Source: Rhodobiaceae bacterium UBA7804
GTDB lineage: Bacteria; Pseudomonadota; Alphaproteobacteria; Parvibaculales; Parvibaculaceae
Reading direction: 5' to 3'
Assembly (NCBI GenBank): GCA_002480495.1
Contig: DLCG01000013.1
Location: 10,080-74,079, forward strand
Length of the DNA: 64,000 bases
A program made the translations under genes and the position numbers. Position 1 is the stretch's first letter. Each line of letters starts with the position of its first letter. Below are positions 1-8,383 of this stretch, one piece after another. A model generated the notes under the pieces. That model was not told the DNA's origin. It saw only the letters and a program-made list of their open reading frames with translations, and did not search any database.

Positions 1-244
1 CGGGCGCGTTGCGCGTTACTTCCTTCTGCAGGTTCTCGGCCTTCACGACGTCGTCGCGCATCTTCATGGCCATGGCCACGGCGCTCGTCATGGGCTCCAC
101 ATCCGTGGCATCCACCTCACCGAGCTGCTCCACCCAATCGAGAATGCCGTTGAGTTCCTTGGCCAGCGCCTCCAGCTCATCGTCCCGCACGGCAATCCGC
201 GCAAGCCGGGCGATGTGCCGGACCGTTTTCTGATCGACCGACAT
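1..244 (-). CDS. gatC: GatC, Asp/Glu-tRNA amidotransferase subunit C (3' end cut by window edge)
   Basis: Subunit C of the GatCAB amidotransferase, which converts mischarged Glu-tRNA(Gln) or Asp-tRNA(Asn) to the amide form; GatC stabilises GatA on GatB. The reading frame starts at the ATG whose first base is 244 and reads MSVDQKTVRHIARLARI, the normal GatC N-terminus, and runs 81 codons to the edge, about 14 short of the usual length near 95. The motifs ILDWVEQL and EPMTSAV are family features. gatA would be expected next, off the left edge, in the same direction. The gene is divergent from ruvX. Confidence 0.93.
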   Translation of the reverse strand, partial: MSVDQKTVRHIARLARIAVRDDELEALAKELNGILDWVEQLGEVDATDVEPMTSAVAMAMKMRDDVVKAENLQKEVTRNAP

Positions 245-461
245 GGGTCCGCCTTTGTTGGTGTTCGGAAAGGGCCAGCGCTGCCTCGGAACTTCGCCCC
301 GGCTGCGTACCCCTTGCTCGTTGAATCGCGACGGAACATAACAAGCGGGGGCCCCGCGCCGCAACGCCGCCTGTACAATATATATGAGGGTCCGGATTGC
401 GCCCGTTCCGGCCTCCCTCTATGGTCCGCCGCGCCGGACATTCCATAAAGGTAACAAGCAC

Positions 462-932
462 TTGAGCGCCAATGTGAAGCCTCTTGAAGAACTTGAGGAA
501 GACCTGCCTCGCCATGCCCGCCTGATGGGCGTCGATCTGGGCACCAAAACCATCGGCCTCGCGCTCTCCGATGTCTCGCGCTCCATCGCCAGCCCACTCG
601 AAACCATCAAGCGGACCAAGTTCACCGCCGATGCCGAACGCCTTATTGCGCTGGCGAAACAGCACGACGTCGCCGCACTCGTTTTCGGCATGCCGCTCAA
701 CATGGACGGCACCGAGGGCCCGCGCTGCCAGTCCACCCGCGCCTTCGTCCGCAACCTCGAAAAGCTGACCGATCTTCCCGTCGTCTTCTGGGACGAGCGC
801 ATGTCCACCCAGGCCGTCACCCGCACCCTCCTTGACGCCGACGCCAGCCGCGCGCGCCGCGCCGAACTCGTGGACAAGATGGCTGCCTCCTACATCCTCC
901 AGGGCGCGCTCGACCGCCTGCGCCGACTCTGA
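462..932 (+). CDS. ruvX: RuvX/YqgF, putative pre-16S rRNA nuclease (Holliday junction resolvase-like)
   Basis: RNase H-fold nuclease involved in 16S rRNA 5' maturation, historically annotated as a Holliday junction resolvase. Family motifs are present: GVDLGTKTIGLALSD with the first catalytic Asp near residue 25, VFGMPLNMDGTEGP, FWDERMST and the C-terminal DKMAASYILQ. I chose the TTG at 462 because AAAGGT lies about 10 bases upstream and the resulting 156 residues fit the family; an in-frame ATG at 384 would add 26 residues unlike RuvX. An AEC transporter follows after 33 bases on the same strand. Confidence 0.9.
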   Translation: MSANVKPLEELEEDLPRHARLMGVDLGTKTIGLALSDVSRSIASPLETIKRTKFTADAERLIALAKQHDVAALVFGMPLNMDGTEGPRCQSTRAFVRNLEKLTDLPVVFWDERMSTQAVTRTLLDADASRARRAELVDKMAASYILQGALDRLRRL

Positions 933-965
933 TCTCCCCGAACCGAAAAACGAGAAGAGCAAGCC

Positions 966-1880
966 ATGCTCCCCATCCTGAACGCCCTCATCCCCGTCTT
1001 CCTCGTCATCGCGCTCGGTTTCGCGATCAAGCGGATGAATTTTCTGGACGATGGAATATGGGCGCCGCTCGACCGCCTCACCTATTACATCTTCTTTCCC
1101 GCCCTGCTCTGCCACACGCTCGCCGTCGCGAACCTCGCCGATTACGACATCTGGCCGATGGCCTCCGCTCTCGCGGCCGGCCTTTTCTCCATGGTCGCGC
1201 TGCTGATGGGTCTGAAGGCGGTGCTGCCGCTCACCGGCCCGCAATTCTCGTCGGTCTTTCAGGGTGCCGCCCGCTGGAACGGTTTCGTGGCGCTCGCCGC
1301 CATCGGTTCCTTCTATGGCCATGAAGGTGTGGCGCTCGCGGCTGTCGGCTTCGCCGTCCTCGTGCCGACGGTGAACGTCCTCTCGGTGCTGATCCTCACG
1401 CGCTATGCGGGCGACAAACCGGCGGGCATGGGCACCGTCCTCCGCCTTCTCGCGAAGAACCCGCTCATCCTCGCCTGCGCGGCAGGTATCCTGCTGAACG
1501 TCTCCGGCATCGGCCTTCCCGGCCCGCTGGAGCCCACCTTCGACATTCTCGGCGCTGCCGCGCTCACCATCGGCCTCATCGCCATCGGCGCAGGCCTCCA
1601 GCCGAAACATGCGCTCGAAACCGGATGGATCGTCGCGCTGACGAGCGGCCTCCGCCTCATCGTCATGCCGCTCCTGATGATGGGCTGGTGTCTCGTCTTC
1701 GACGTCACCGGCCTGCCGCGCCTCGTCGTCCTCGTCTGCGGCGCGGTGCCCGGCGCAACGTCGTCCTACATCCTCGCCCGCCAGCTCGGCGGCGATGCGA
1801 CGCTGATGGCAAGCCTCATCACCGGCGGCACCATCCTCGCCGCGATCACCATGCCGGTCATGTTGTGGCTGCTCGGATAA
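966..1880 (+). CDS. AEC-family (auxin efflux carrier-like) transporter
   Basis: Integral membrane protein of 304 residues with about ten hydrophobic segments in the pattern of the AEC/bile-acid-transporter-like fold. The N-terminus, MLPILNALIPVFLVIALGF, is typical of bacterial AEC carriers such as the MleP/MdcF type, and the C-terminal half carries the family's GAVPGATSSYILARQLGG segment. Substrate cannot be told from sequence; relatives move malonate, malate or other organic acids. GAGAAG lies just upstream of the ATG. The gene may be cotranscribed with ruvX. Its stop codon abuts the stop of the convergent acyl-CoA dehydrogenase gene with no spacer. Confidence 0.85.
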   Translation: MLPILNALIPVFLVIALGFAIKRMNFLDDGIWAPLDRLTYYIFFPALLCHTLAVANLADYDIWPMASALAAGLFSMVALLMGLKAVLPLTGPQFSSVFQGAARWNGFVALAAIGSFYGHEGVALAAVGFAVLVPTVNVLSVLILTRYAGDKPAGMGTVLRLLAKNPLILACAAGILLNVSGIGLPGPLEPTFDILGAAALTIGLIAIGAGLQPKHALETGWIVALTSGLRLIVMPLLMMGWCLVFDVTGLPRLVVLVCGAVPGATSSYILARQLGGDATLMASLITGGTILAAITMPVMLWLLG

Positions 1881-3572
1881 CTAAGCAACCCGCGCCCGCT
1901 CGATGATAGCCCGCACGTCCGCGCCCGTCGGCAGCGTGCCGTAGACGTCGCCCCAGTCGCGTCCGAGCCGCGTCTGGCAATAGGCATCCGACACCGCCGA
2001 AGGCGCGTGCTGCAGCAGGATCGACGCGGCGGCCACCTTCGCCATCTGCTCCACGATCTGCCGCGACCGCGCTTCGAGCGAACCCATATCGGTAAAGGCG
2101 TCCTTCAGCGCCTCGAGCGCGCCGTCATAGGCCGTGCTCGCGCCGCGCGCCTTGTCGAGTTCCGCAAACACGATCTCCAGCGCCTGCGGCTCGCGACCCA
2201 GCGCGCGCAGCACGTCGAGGCACATGACGTTGCCCGAACCTTCCCAGATCGCGTTCACAGGCATCTCGCGATAGATGCGGCCCGCTATCCCTTCTTCCAC
2301 ATAGCCATTGCCGCCAAGGCACTCCATCGCTTCATAGGCGAGGTTCGGCGCGCGCTTGCACACCCAGTATTTCGCGACCGGCGTCATGATGCGCCGGAAG
2401 GCCGCCTCCGCCTCGTCCTCGAAAGCCCGGTCGAACGAACGCGCCACGCGGAAGGAAAGCGCCGTCGCCGCTTCCGTTTCGAGCGCGAGATCCGCCAGCA
2501 CATTTGCCATCAGCGGCTGGTCGATCAGCTTCTTCTGGAACACCGTGCGATAGGAGCAATGATACACGGCCTGTGAAACCGCCTGACGCATCATCCCCGC
2601 CGTCGCTACCGCACAGTCGAGCCGCGTATAGGTCGCCATCTCGATGATGTTGCGCACACCGCGCCCTTCCTCGCCGATCAGCCAGCCGCTTGCGGCCTGG
2701 AACTCGACTTCGGAAGACGCATTCGACTTGTTGCCGACCTTCTCCTTCAGCCGCTGGATGCGGATCGCGTTGACGCTCCCGTCCGGCCGGAAGCGCGGCA
2801 TGAGGAAACAGGAAATCCCGTTCGGCGCTTGCGCCAGCACGAGAAAGGCGTCGCACATCGGCGCCGAGAAGAACCACTTGTGCCCCGTAATCCGGTATTC
2901 CTCGCCAGGGCCCCCGGAGCTCACCGGATGAGCCACCGTCGTATTCGCGCGCACATCCGTGCCGCCCTGCTTCTCCGTCATGCCCATGCCGAGCGTGACG
3001 CCCGTCTTCTCGCTCGCCGGAATGAAGCGCGGATCGTACTCACGCGAAAGGATGCGCGGCACCCATTCCTTCGCGAGCGACGGCTGGAAGAGAAGCGCGG
3101 GCACAGCCGCATTGGTCATGGTGATGGGGCAGCCATGCCCGGCCTCCGCCTGCGTCATCATGTAGGTGCCGGCAAGCCGCGCCACGACAGCGCCCGGTTT
3201 CGGCTTCGCGTCGAGCCCCTCTTTCAGATGATCCCAGGGCGAGCCGTGCAGCCCCTGCTTCACCGAGATCGCCATCAGCGCGTGATAGGAGGGGTGGAAT
3301 TCCACCCGGTCCTCGCGATGCCCGAAGCGGTCGAAACTCTTCAGTACCGGCAGATAGGCATTCGCCTGCCGCCCGAGGTCGAGCACCTCCGCGCTCCCCA
3401 CCGTCGCCCCAAATGCCGTCAGCGATGCGCGCGCTTGGCTCCCGCCCTCCCGCTCCACCGTCTCGACCAGCGCCTTGTCGCCCGTGAAAAGGTTCACGTC
3501 CTGAAGCGGCGGCGGCTGGTTGAAAACCTCATGCGTCGCGAAATCGGCTGGCGTTTCCACTTTTGCGTCCAT
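1881..3572 (-). CDS. aidB: AidB-type acyl-CoA dehydrogenase
   Basis: Flavoprotein of the AidB branch of acyl-CoA dehydrogenases, 563 residues against 541 in E. coli AidB. The N-terminal AidB region (NLFTGDKALVETVEREGG near residue 27) precedes the middle domain motif MTEKQGGTDVRAN at residues 198-210, which marks the AidB clade, and the C-terminal ECLGGNGYVEE motif. E. coli AidB binds DNA and is induced by alkylation; alphaproteobacterial relatives may simply be dehydrogenases, so a DNA-protection role is not shown here. The start is the ATG at 3572 (MDAKVETPADF); the longer upstream frame overlaps the pyrB promoter and is not family-like. Divergent from pyrB. Confidence 0.85.
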   Translation of the reverse strand: MDAKVETPADFATHEVFNQPPPLQDVNLFTGDKALVETVEREGGSQARASLTAFGATVGSAEVLDLGRQANAYLPVLKSFDRFGHREDRVEFHPSYHALMAISVKQGLHGSPWDHLKEGLDAKPKPGAVVARLAGTYMMTQAEAGHGCPITMTNAAVPALLFQPSLAKEWVPRILSREYDPRFIPASEKTGVTLGMGMTEKQGGTDVRANTTVAHPVSSGGPGEEYRITGHKWFFSAPMCDAFLVLAQAPNGISCFLMPRFRPDGSVNAIRIQRLKEKVGNKSNASSEVEFQAASGWLIGEEGRGVRNIIEMATYTRLDCAVATAGMMRQAVSQAVYHCSYRTVFQKKLIDQPLMANVLADLALETEAATALSFRVARSFDRAFEDEAEAAFRRIMTPVAKYWVCKRAPNLAYEAMECLGGNGYVEEGIAGRIYREMPVNAIWEGSGNVMCLDVLRALGREPQALEIVFAELDKARGASTAYDGALEALKDAFTDMGSLEARSRQIVEQMAKVAAASILLQHAPSAVSDAYCQTRLGRDWGDVYGTLPTGADVRAIIERARVA

Positions 3573-3641
3573 GGCTGGAACCTCTTTTCCGGGGGCTTCC
3601 CGCGAGGTTAACACTCCGCTCTCCCATCGGCCAATTCCGCC

Positions 3642-3670
3642 TTGCCGCTCCCCGGAATCGGCCCTATACA
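3642..3670 (+). promoter_or_regulatory. Predicted sigma-70-type promoter of pyrB
   Basis: TTGCCG at 3642-3647 and TATACA at 3665-3670 are separated by 17 bases. Transcription would begin near 3677, only about five bases before the pyrB ATG at 3682, which has no visible Shine-Dalgarno sequence. This suggests a nearly leaderless message. It is a visual prediction. Confidence 0.45.
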
Positions 3671-3681
3671 ATGCGGCTTTA

Positions 3682-4665
3682 ATGACCAGCGCTGACAAAC
3701 AGCTTTCGCCCATCTTCCCGCACCGGCACCTGCTCGGGATCGAGGGCCTTTCCCCTTCCGATATCACCGCCCTTCTCGATCTCGCCGACACCTATGTCGA
3801 GCAGAACCGTCAGGTCGACAAGAAGGGCTCCGTCCTTCGCGGGCGCACACAGATCAACCTCTTCTTCGAGGCCTCCACGCGCACGCAGAGTTCCTTCGAG
3901 CTTGCGGGCAAGCGCCTCGGCGCCGATGTGATGAACATGTCCGTCTCCTCCTCCTCCGTGAAGAAGGGCGAGACGCTGATCGACACGGCGGTAACGCTCA
4001 ACGCGATGCACCCCGACCTCATCATCATTCGTCACCAGAACTCCGGCGCGGTCGAGCTTCTTTCGCAGAAAGTCTCCTGCTCGGTCATCAATGCGGGCGA
4101 CGGCGCGCATGAACATCCCACACAGGCGCTGCTCGACGCGCTGACGATCCGCCGCCGCAAGGGCCGCCTCGAAGGTCTCCTCGTCGCGATCTGCGGCGAC
4201 ATCCTGCACAGCCGCGTCGCCCGCTCGAACATCCTGCTGCTCAATGCGATGGGCGCGCGCGTCCGCGTCGTCGGCCCGCCAACCTTGATGCCCACCGGCG
4301 TCGAGCGTCTGGGCGTCGAGGTCTTCCACGACATGGCGAAGGGCCTCGAAGGCGTCGACATCGTGATGATGCTCCGCCTTCAGCTTGAGCGCATGGCCGG
4401 CTCCTATGTGCCGAGCCAGCGCGAATATTTCCACTTCTACGGCCTCGACTATTCGAAGCTCGCCCATGCGAAGCCGGACGCGCTCGTCATGCACCCGGGC
4501 CCCATGAACCGCGGCGTCGAGATCGACAGCGCCGTCGCCGACGATATCGACCGCAGCCTCATCCGCGAGCAGGTCGAGATGGGCGTCGCCGTCCGCATGG
4601 CCGTGCTCGACGCCCTTGCGCGCAACCTGCCGAACGAGCTTGCCCTCTCCGGAGGCCGCTCATGA
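3682..4665 (+). CDS. pyrB: Aspartate carbamoyltransferase catalytic subunit
   Basis: Condenses carbamoyl phosphate and aspartate in the second step of pyrimidine synthesis. All signature sites are present: the carbamoyl-phosphate loop STRTQSSF at residues 65-72, HPTQ at 145-148 and the C-terminal HPGPMNRG. The length, 327 residues, is usual. The stop overlaps the start of the downstream pyrC-like gene by four bases (ATGA), so translation is coupled. No regulatory-chain gene (pyrI) is nearby. As in Pseudomonas, the neighbouring inactive dihydroorotase homologue is probably needed to assemble the enzyme; that role is inferred from family knowledge. Confidence 0.96.
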   Translation: MTSADKQLSPIFPHRHLLGIEGLSPSDITALLDLADTYVEQNRQVDKKGSVLRGRTQINLFFEASTRTQSSFELAGKRLGADVMNMSVSSSSVKKGETLIDTAVTLNAMHPDLIIIRHQNSGAVELLSQKVSCSVINAGDGAHEHPTQALLDALTIRRRKGRLEGLLVAICGDILHSRVARSNILLLNAMGARVRVVGPPTLMPTGVERLGVEVFHDMAKGLEGVDIVMMLRLQLERMAGSYVPSQREYFHFYGLDYSKLAHAKPDALVMHPGPMNRGVEIDSAVADDIDRSLIREQVEMGVAVRMAVLDALARNLPNELALSGGRS

Positions 4666-5957
4666 GCCGCACCGCCTTCATCAATGCCCGCCTGATCGAC
4701 CCGGCTTCGGGTTACGACGAGAAAGGCGGCCTCCTTGTCGATAACGGCATCATCGCGGATCTCGGCCCCGCCCTCTTCAATGACGGCCTGCCCGAAGGCG
4801 CCGAGGTCGTGGATTGCCGAGGCAAGGTGCTCTCCCCCGGCCTGATCGATTGCCGCGTCTTCACCGGCGAACCCGGCGCCGAACATCGCGAGACGCTCGC
4901 TCTTGCAAGCAAGGCCGCTGCCGCCGGTGGCGTCACCACCATGATCGTCATGCCGAACACCAATCCGGTGATCGACGATGTCGCCTTGGTGGATTTCATC
5001 GAGCGCCGCGCCCGCGACACCGCCGTCGTGAACGTCCACACAATGGCCGCCCTCACGAAAGGCCTGATGGGCGAGCAGATGACGGAGTTCGGCCTCCTCC
5101 TCGATGCAGGCGCCGTCGGCTTCACGGATGGCGTGAAGGCCCTCGCCAACGCGCAGGTGATGCGCCGCGCACTTTCCTATGCCCGCCATCTCGGCGCGCT
5201 CGTCGTGCAGCATGCGGAAGAACCGACGCTCGCCACCGGCGTCATGAACGAAAGCGAACTCGCAACCCGCCTCGGCCTCACGGGAACACCCGCCGCCGCC
5301 GAAACCATCATGATCGAGCGCGACCTGCGGCTCCTGGAACTCACCGGCGGGCGCTATCACGTCGCGCAGGTCTCCTGCGAAGCCTCGGTGGAGATCATCC
5401 GCCGCGCCAAGACGCGCGGCCTTCCCGTCACCTGCGGCGTCTCCGCGGCGCATCTGCAGTTGAACGAAAACGACGTCCAGTCCTACCGCACCTTCTTCAA
5501 GCTTTCGCCGCCGCTCCGCACCGAGCAGGATCGCCTTGCCCTCGTCGCGGGCCTCGCCGACGGCACGATCGATGTCGTCGTCTCGAGCCACGACCCGCAG
5601 GACCCGGAAGTGAAGCGCCGCCCCTTCGCGGAGGCAAATTTCGGCGCTATCGGCCTCGAAACGCTGCTGCCTGCGGGCCTCGCCCTCGTGCATAACGGCG
5701 ATCTGCCGCTCGGCCGCCTCCTTGCCGCGCTCACCTGCCTGCCCTCCGACCTCCTGGGCCTTGGCCGCGGACGCCTCGTCACCGGCCTACCCGCCGATCT
5801 CGTCCTCATAGATACGGACGTGCCCTGGAGGCTCGAAGCCGCTAATCTCAAATCCATCTCGAAGAATACGCCCTTCGAGGATCGCCTCTTCCAGGGTCGT
5901 GCGCTTCGCACCATGGTGGGCGGACGCACGGTTTACGTTCAGGGGGAGGAGCGCTGA
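4662..5957 (+). CDS. pyrC: Dihydroorotase-like protein, probably non-catalytic partner of PyrB
   Basis: The protein (431 residues) has the class I dihydroorotase fold and aligns along its length, but key metal and catalytic residues are missing. Where active enzymes have the HxH ligand pair after PGLID, this one reads DCRVF (residues 63-67). The usual DHAPH site is SHDPQ near residue 310, so the catalytic Asp is Ser, and the HxxH of strand 6 is HVAQ. Genuine PyrC is therefore expected elsewhere in the genome. Known counterparts (PyrC' of Pseudomonas) form a structural complex with aspartate transcarbamoylase, which the ATGA overlap with pyrB supports. plsY begins two bases after its stop. Confidence 0.88.
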   Translation: MSRTAFINARLIDPASGYDEKGGLLVDNGIIADLGPALFNDGLPEGAEVVDCRGKVLSPGLIDCRVFTGEPGAEHRETLALASKAAAAGGVTTMIVMPNTNPVIDDVALVDFIERRARDTAVVNVHTMAALTKGLMGEQMTEFGLLLDAGAVGFTDGVKALANAQVMRRALSYARHLGALVVQHAEEPTLATGVMNESELATRLGLTGTPAAAETIMIERDLRLLELTGGRYHVAQVSCEASVEIIRRAKTRGLPVTCGVSAAHLQLNENDVQSYRTFFKLSPPLRTEQDRLALVAGLADGTIDVVVSSHDPQDPEVKRRPFAEANFGAIGLETLLPAGLALVHNGDLPLGRLLAALTCLPSDLLGLGRGRLVTGLPADLVLIDTDVPWRLEAANLKSISKNTPFEDRLFQGRALRTMVGGRTVYVQGEER

Positions 5958-5959
5958 CC

Positions 5960-6607
5960 ATGGGCTTCACGGATATCGCCGCACCGCTTTTGCTGGTGGC
6001 GCTCGTGCTGGGCTACCTGCTTGGCTCCATTCCATTCGGCCTCCTGCTGACGCGGCTTGCGGGCCTTGGCGACATCCGCTCCATCGGCTCCGGCAATATC
6101 GGCGCCACCAACGTGCTGCGCACGGGTAACCGCTGGGTCGCGGCCGGAACGCTCATCGGCGATGCGGGCAAGGGCATCGTCGCTGTCATCATCGCCCGCC
6201 ACCTCGCCGTGCAAACCGGCGCGGACGCCGCATGGCTCATGAGCGCCGCCGCGCTCGGCGCCTTTCTCGGCCATCTCTATCCCGTCTGGCTCGGCTTCAA
6301 GGGCGGTAAGGGGATCTCCACCCTGATCGGCATCCTGCTCGCGATCCATTGGCCGGTCGGGCTTCTGTTCTGCGCGACATGGGCAATCGTCGCCCTCGTC
6401 TCGCGCTACTCCTCGCTCTCTGCGCTCGTCGCCGCGCTGCTCACGCCGGTCTATCTCGCCTGGCTTAACCAGTGGAACCTCGTTGGCCTCAGCGTGATTC
6501 TCGTCGTCCTCGTTTATATCGCGCATCGCGGCAATATCCGCCGTCTTCTCGCGGGCGAGGAACCGCGCATCGGCCAGAAGAAGGCCGAAGACCGGGCCGA
6601 GGGCTGA
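5960..6607 (+). CDS. plsY: Glycerol-3-phosphate acyltransferase PlsY
   Basis: Membrane acyltransferase that moves an acyl group from acyl-phosphate to glycerol-3-phosphate, the first step of phospholipid synthesis with PlsX. The protein has 215 residues, several membrane segments and the three conserved cytosolic motifs: GSIPFG near residue 22, SGNIGATNVLR, and FKGGKGI. It lies two bases after the pyrC-like gene and just before dprA, an order I know from other alphaproteobacteria. The short hydrophilic C-terminus is unremarkable. Confidence 0.95.
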   Translation: MGFTDIAAPLLLVALVLGYLLGSIPFGLLLTRLAGLGDIRSIGSGNIGATNVLRTGNRWVAAGTLIGDAGKGIVAVIIARHLAVQTGADAAWLMSAAALGAFLGHLYPVWLGFKGGKGISTLIGILLAIHWPVGLLFCATWAIVALVSRYSSLSALVAALLTPVYLAWLNQWNLVGLSVILVVLVYIAHRGNIRRLLAGEEPRIGQKKAEDRAEG

Positions 6608-6612
6608 TCCGC

Positions 6613-7725
6613 GTGACGGCGGCGCTATCCGCCGCGGAGCGGCTTGCCCGCCTCCGTCTCGCACGCAGCGAAAACATCGGCCCCGTCACCTTCCGCGATC
6701 TGCTTGAGCATTTCGGAAATGCCGTCGCCGCACTCGACGCCCTGCCCGATCTGGCGGCGCGCGGCGGCGCGAAGCGTGCCATCCGCATCGCGCGCGAAGG
6801 CGATGCCGAAGCCGAACTCGCAAAGACGGAAAAGCTTGGCGCACAGCTGCTTGTGCTGGGCGATGAGACATTTCCCGCCCGCCTCGCCGTGCTCGATCCG
6901 CCGCCGCCCGTCATCTCCGTGAAGGGCAATCTCGACCTCGCTACGCGCAAGTCCATCGCCATTGTCGGCTCGCGCAATGCTTCCGCGGCAGGCCGCCGCA
7001 TCGCGGGCGACATGGCCGAAGCCTTCTCCCGCGAAGGCTTCACCGTCGTCTCCGGTCTTGCGCGCGGTATCGACACTGCGGCGCACCGCGCCTCGCTCCA
7101 GGGCGGCACCATTGCTGTCCTCGCGGGCGGCCTCGACATCGTCTACCCGGAAGAAAACCGCGGCCTGCAGACCGAAATCGGATCGCGCGGCGTGCTCGTC
7201 AGCGAAATGCCGCCCGGCACGAGCCCGCAGGCGCGCCACTTTCCGCGCCGAAACCGGCTGATCTCGGGGCTCTCGCTTGGTGTTGTCGTCGTTGAAGCTG
7301 CGTTGCGCTCGGGCTCGCTCATCACCGCGCGTTTCGCGCTGGAACAGGGGCGCGATGTCTTCGCCGTGCCGGGCTCCCCGCTCGATCCGCGCGCGCAAGG
7401 ATCGAACAAGCTCATCAAGGACGGCGCGCCTCTCGTCGAGAACGCGGCGGATGTGATCGCGGCCTTGTCCGAGCCGCTCGGCCATCTCTTCCGCGAGCCG
7501 GAGCCGCCCTCCTTCGCGCCGCGTTCAGCCGCCGCCCCGGATACGGATCGGGATACGCGCGAACGTGTTCTTTCGGCTCTCGGCCCGACGCCGACCCCGA
7601 TGGACGAAATCGTCCGGCAGGCAGGGGCGCCCGTTCAGCAGGTTCGCGCGGCTGTGCTGGAACTGGAACTCGCAGGCCGCATCCATCGCGACCCGGGCGA
7701 CCGCGTAAGCCTCCTGCCCGAATGA
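6613..7725 (+). CDS. dprA: DNA processing protein DprA (Smf)
   Basis: Single-strand DNA-binding protein that loads RecA on incoming DNA during natural transformation; it is widely conserved also in species not known to be competent. The Rossmann-like core is clear: IAIVGSRNASAAGRRIA, SGLARGIDTAAHR, GGLDIVYPEEN and HFPRRNRLISGLS. A C-terminal winged-helix domain (MDEIVRQAGAPVQQVRAAV) follows. The start is taken as the GTG at 6613, eight bases after GAGGG and giving 370 residues; an upstream extension would overlap plsY. No other competence gene is in the window. Confidence 0.94.
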   Translation: MTAALSAAERLARLRLARSENIGPVTFRDLLEHFGNAVAALDALPDLAARGGAKRAIRIAREGDAEAELAKTEKLGAQLLVLGDETFPARLAVLDPPPPVISVKGNLDLATRKSIAIVGSRNASAAGRRIAGDMAEAFSREGFTVVSGLARGIDTAAHRASLQGGTIAVLAGGLDIVYPEENRGLQTEIGSRGVLVSEMPPGTSPQARHFPRRNRLISGLSLGVVVVEAALRSGSLITARFALEQGRDVFAVPGSPLDPRAQGSNKLIKDGAPLVENAADVIAALSEPLGHLFREPEPPSFAPRSAAAPDTDRDTRERVLSALGPTPTPMDEIVRQAGAPVQQVRAAVLELELAGRIHRDPGDRVSLLPE

Positions 7726-7732
7726 ATGCCAT

Positions 7733-8017
7733 CTAGATGTCGTCGCCGCCCGACCGCCCCATTGCCGAGCGGCCGAGCATCAGCAACCGGGATTCTTCCG
7801 CCGCCACGCCGATGAGATAGGCGAGAAACCGGAACCCCCGTTTATCCGCCATCCGTCGGGAAGCGATCATCAGGTCGAGCAGATAGGCGGCCACGGCTTC
7901 GTCATCCGCTTCGGCCAGGTTGTCGGGCAGATTTGAGGTGCTTCTGTGCCGTGGCGCAAAGCTGTCTCCGTCCTTCGTCAGAACCGGATCTTCTGCGCTC
8001 GAAAGGGATTTGCGCAT
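7733..8017 (-). CDS. Small protein of unknown function
   Basis: A 94-residue frame on the opposite strand between dprA and topA. The ATG at 8017 has AAAGGA nine bases upstream; an in-frame TTG at 8023 would sit too close to that site. The N-terminal third is polar and probably disordered; the rest is helical, with DEAVAAYLLDLMIASRRMADKR and then FLAYLIGVAAEESRLLML. No signal peptide or motif is recognised. The helical part looks like the small alphaproteobacterial proteins often found near topA, but I cannot name a family. Confidence 0.65.
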   Translation of the reverse strand: MRKSLSSAEDPVLTKDGDSFAPRHRSTSNLPDNLAEADDEAVAAYLLDLMIASRRMADKRGFRFLAYLIGVAAEESRLLMLGRSAMGRSGGDDI

Positions 8018-8383
8018 CGCCAACCATCCTTTTCTGGCCCCTCGCCCGGGGCGGTGGCGCTCTCTTCCGCGCGGAAATCACGCACAAGGAACTAGATCGA
8101 TAGTACGTAAACAACTATGGAAATAAAACTCTGAGATTGGCCTGAACTGGGTCCAAACTGGTGCGAGACAGGCGGGCCTGAGATTTGTGAGGATTTCCGC
8201 GGCATTTGACACGCCCTCGCCTTTTCACCATTTTCAGCCGGCGGTCCCGCGAGGGATGGATGCGGCGGTGCACTTGGCTTTTCACGGATTATGGGTGTAA
8301 AGCGCGCCCGGGAAGCCCGGGTCGGCGCATCGGCGCGGCTACGGCTGGCCAAGACATATTTATAAGAGAGTTGAAGCGGTCCT
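8018..8383. other. Intergenic region upstream of topA
   Basis: A 366-base gap between the divergent small gene and topA. I see no convincing frame or RNA gene. It must hold both promoters. The last 30 bases are AT-rich (CATATTTATAAGAGAG), and GAGAG at 8366-8370 may serve topA translation. A G+C stretch around 8307-8322 can form the hairpin CCCGGGAAGCCCGGG. Confidence 0.5.

Noticed and set aside
177..1610. 477-codon antisense frame over ruvX and the AEC gene
   Set aside because: Shadow of two family-assigned genes; no ribosome site or domain.
3520..3681. 54-codon N-terminal extension of pyrB
   Set aside because: It covers the start of the divergent AidB-type gene and the predicted promoter, and PyrB homology begins at the ATG at 3682.
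4449..5693. 414-codon antisense frame over the pyrC-like gene
   Set aside because: Shadow of a recognised gene; Asp/Glu/His-rich composition is an antisense artefact.
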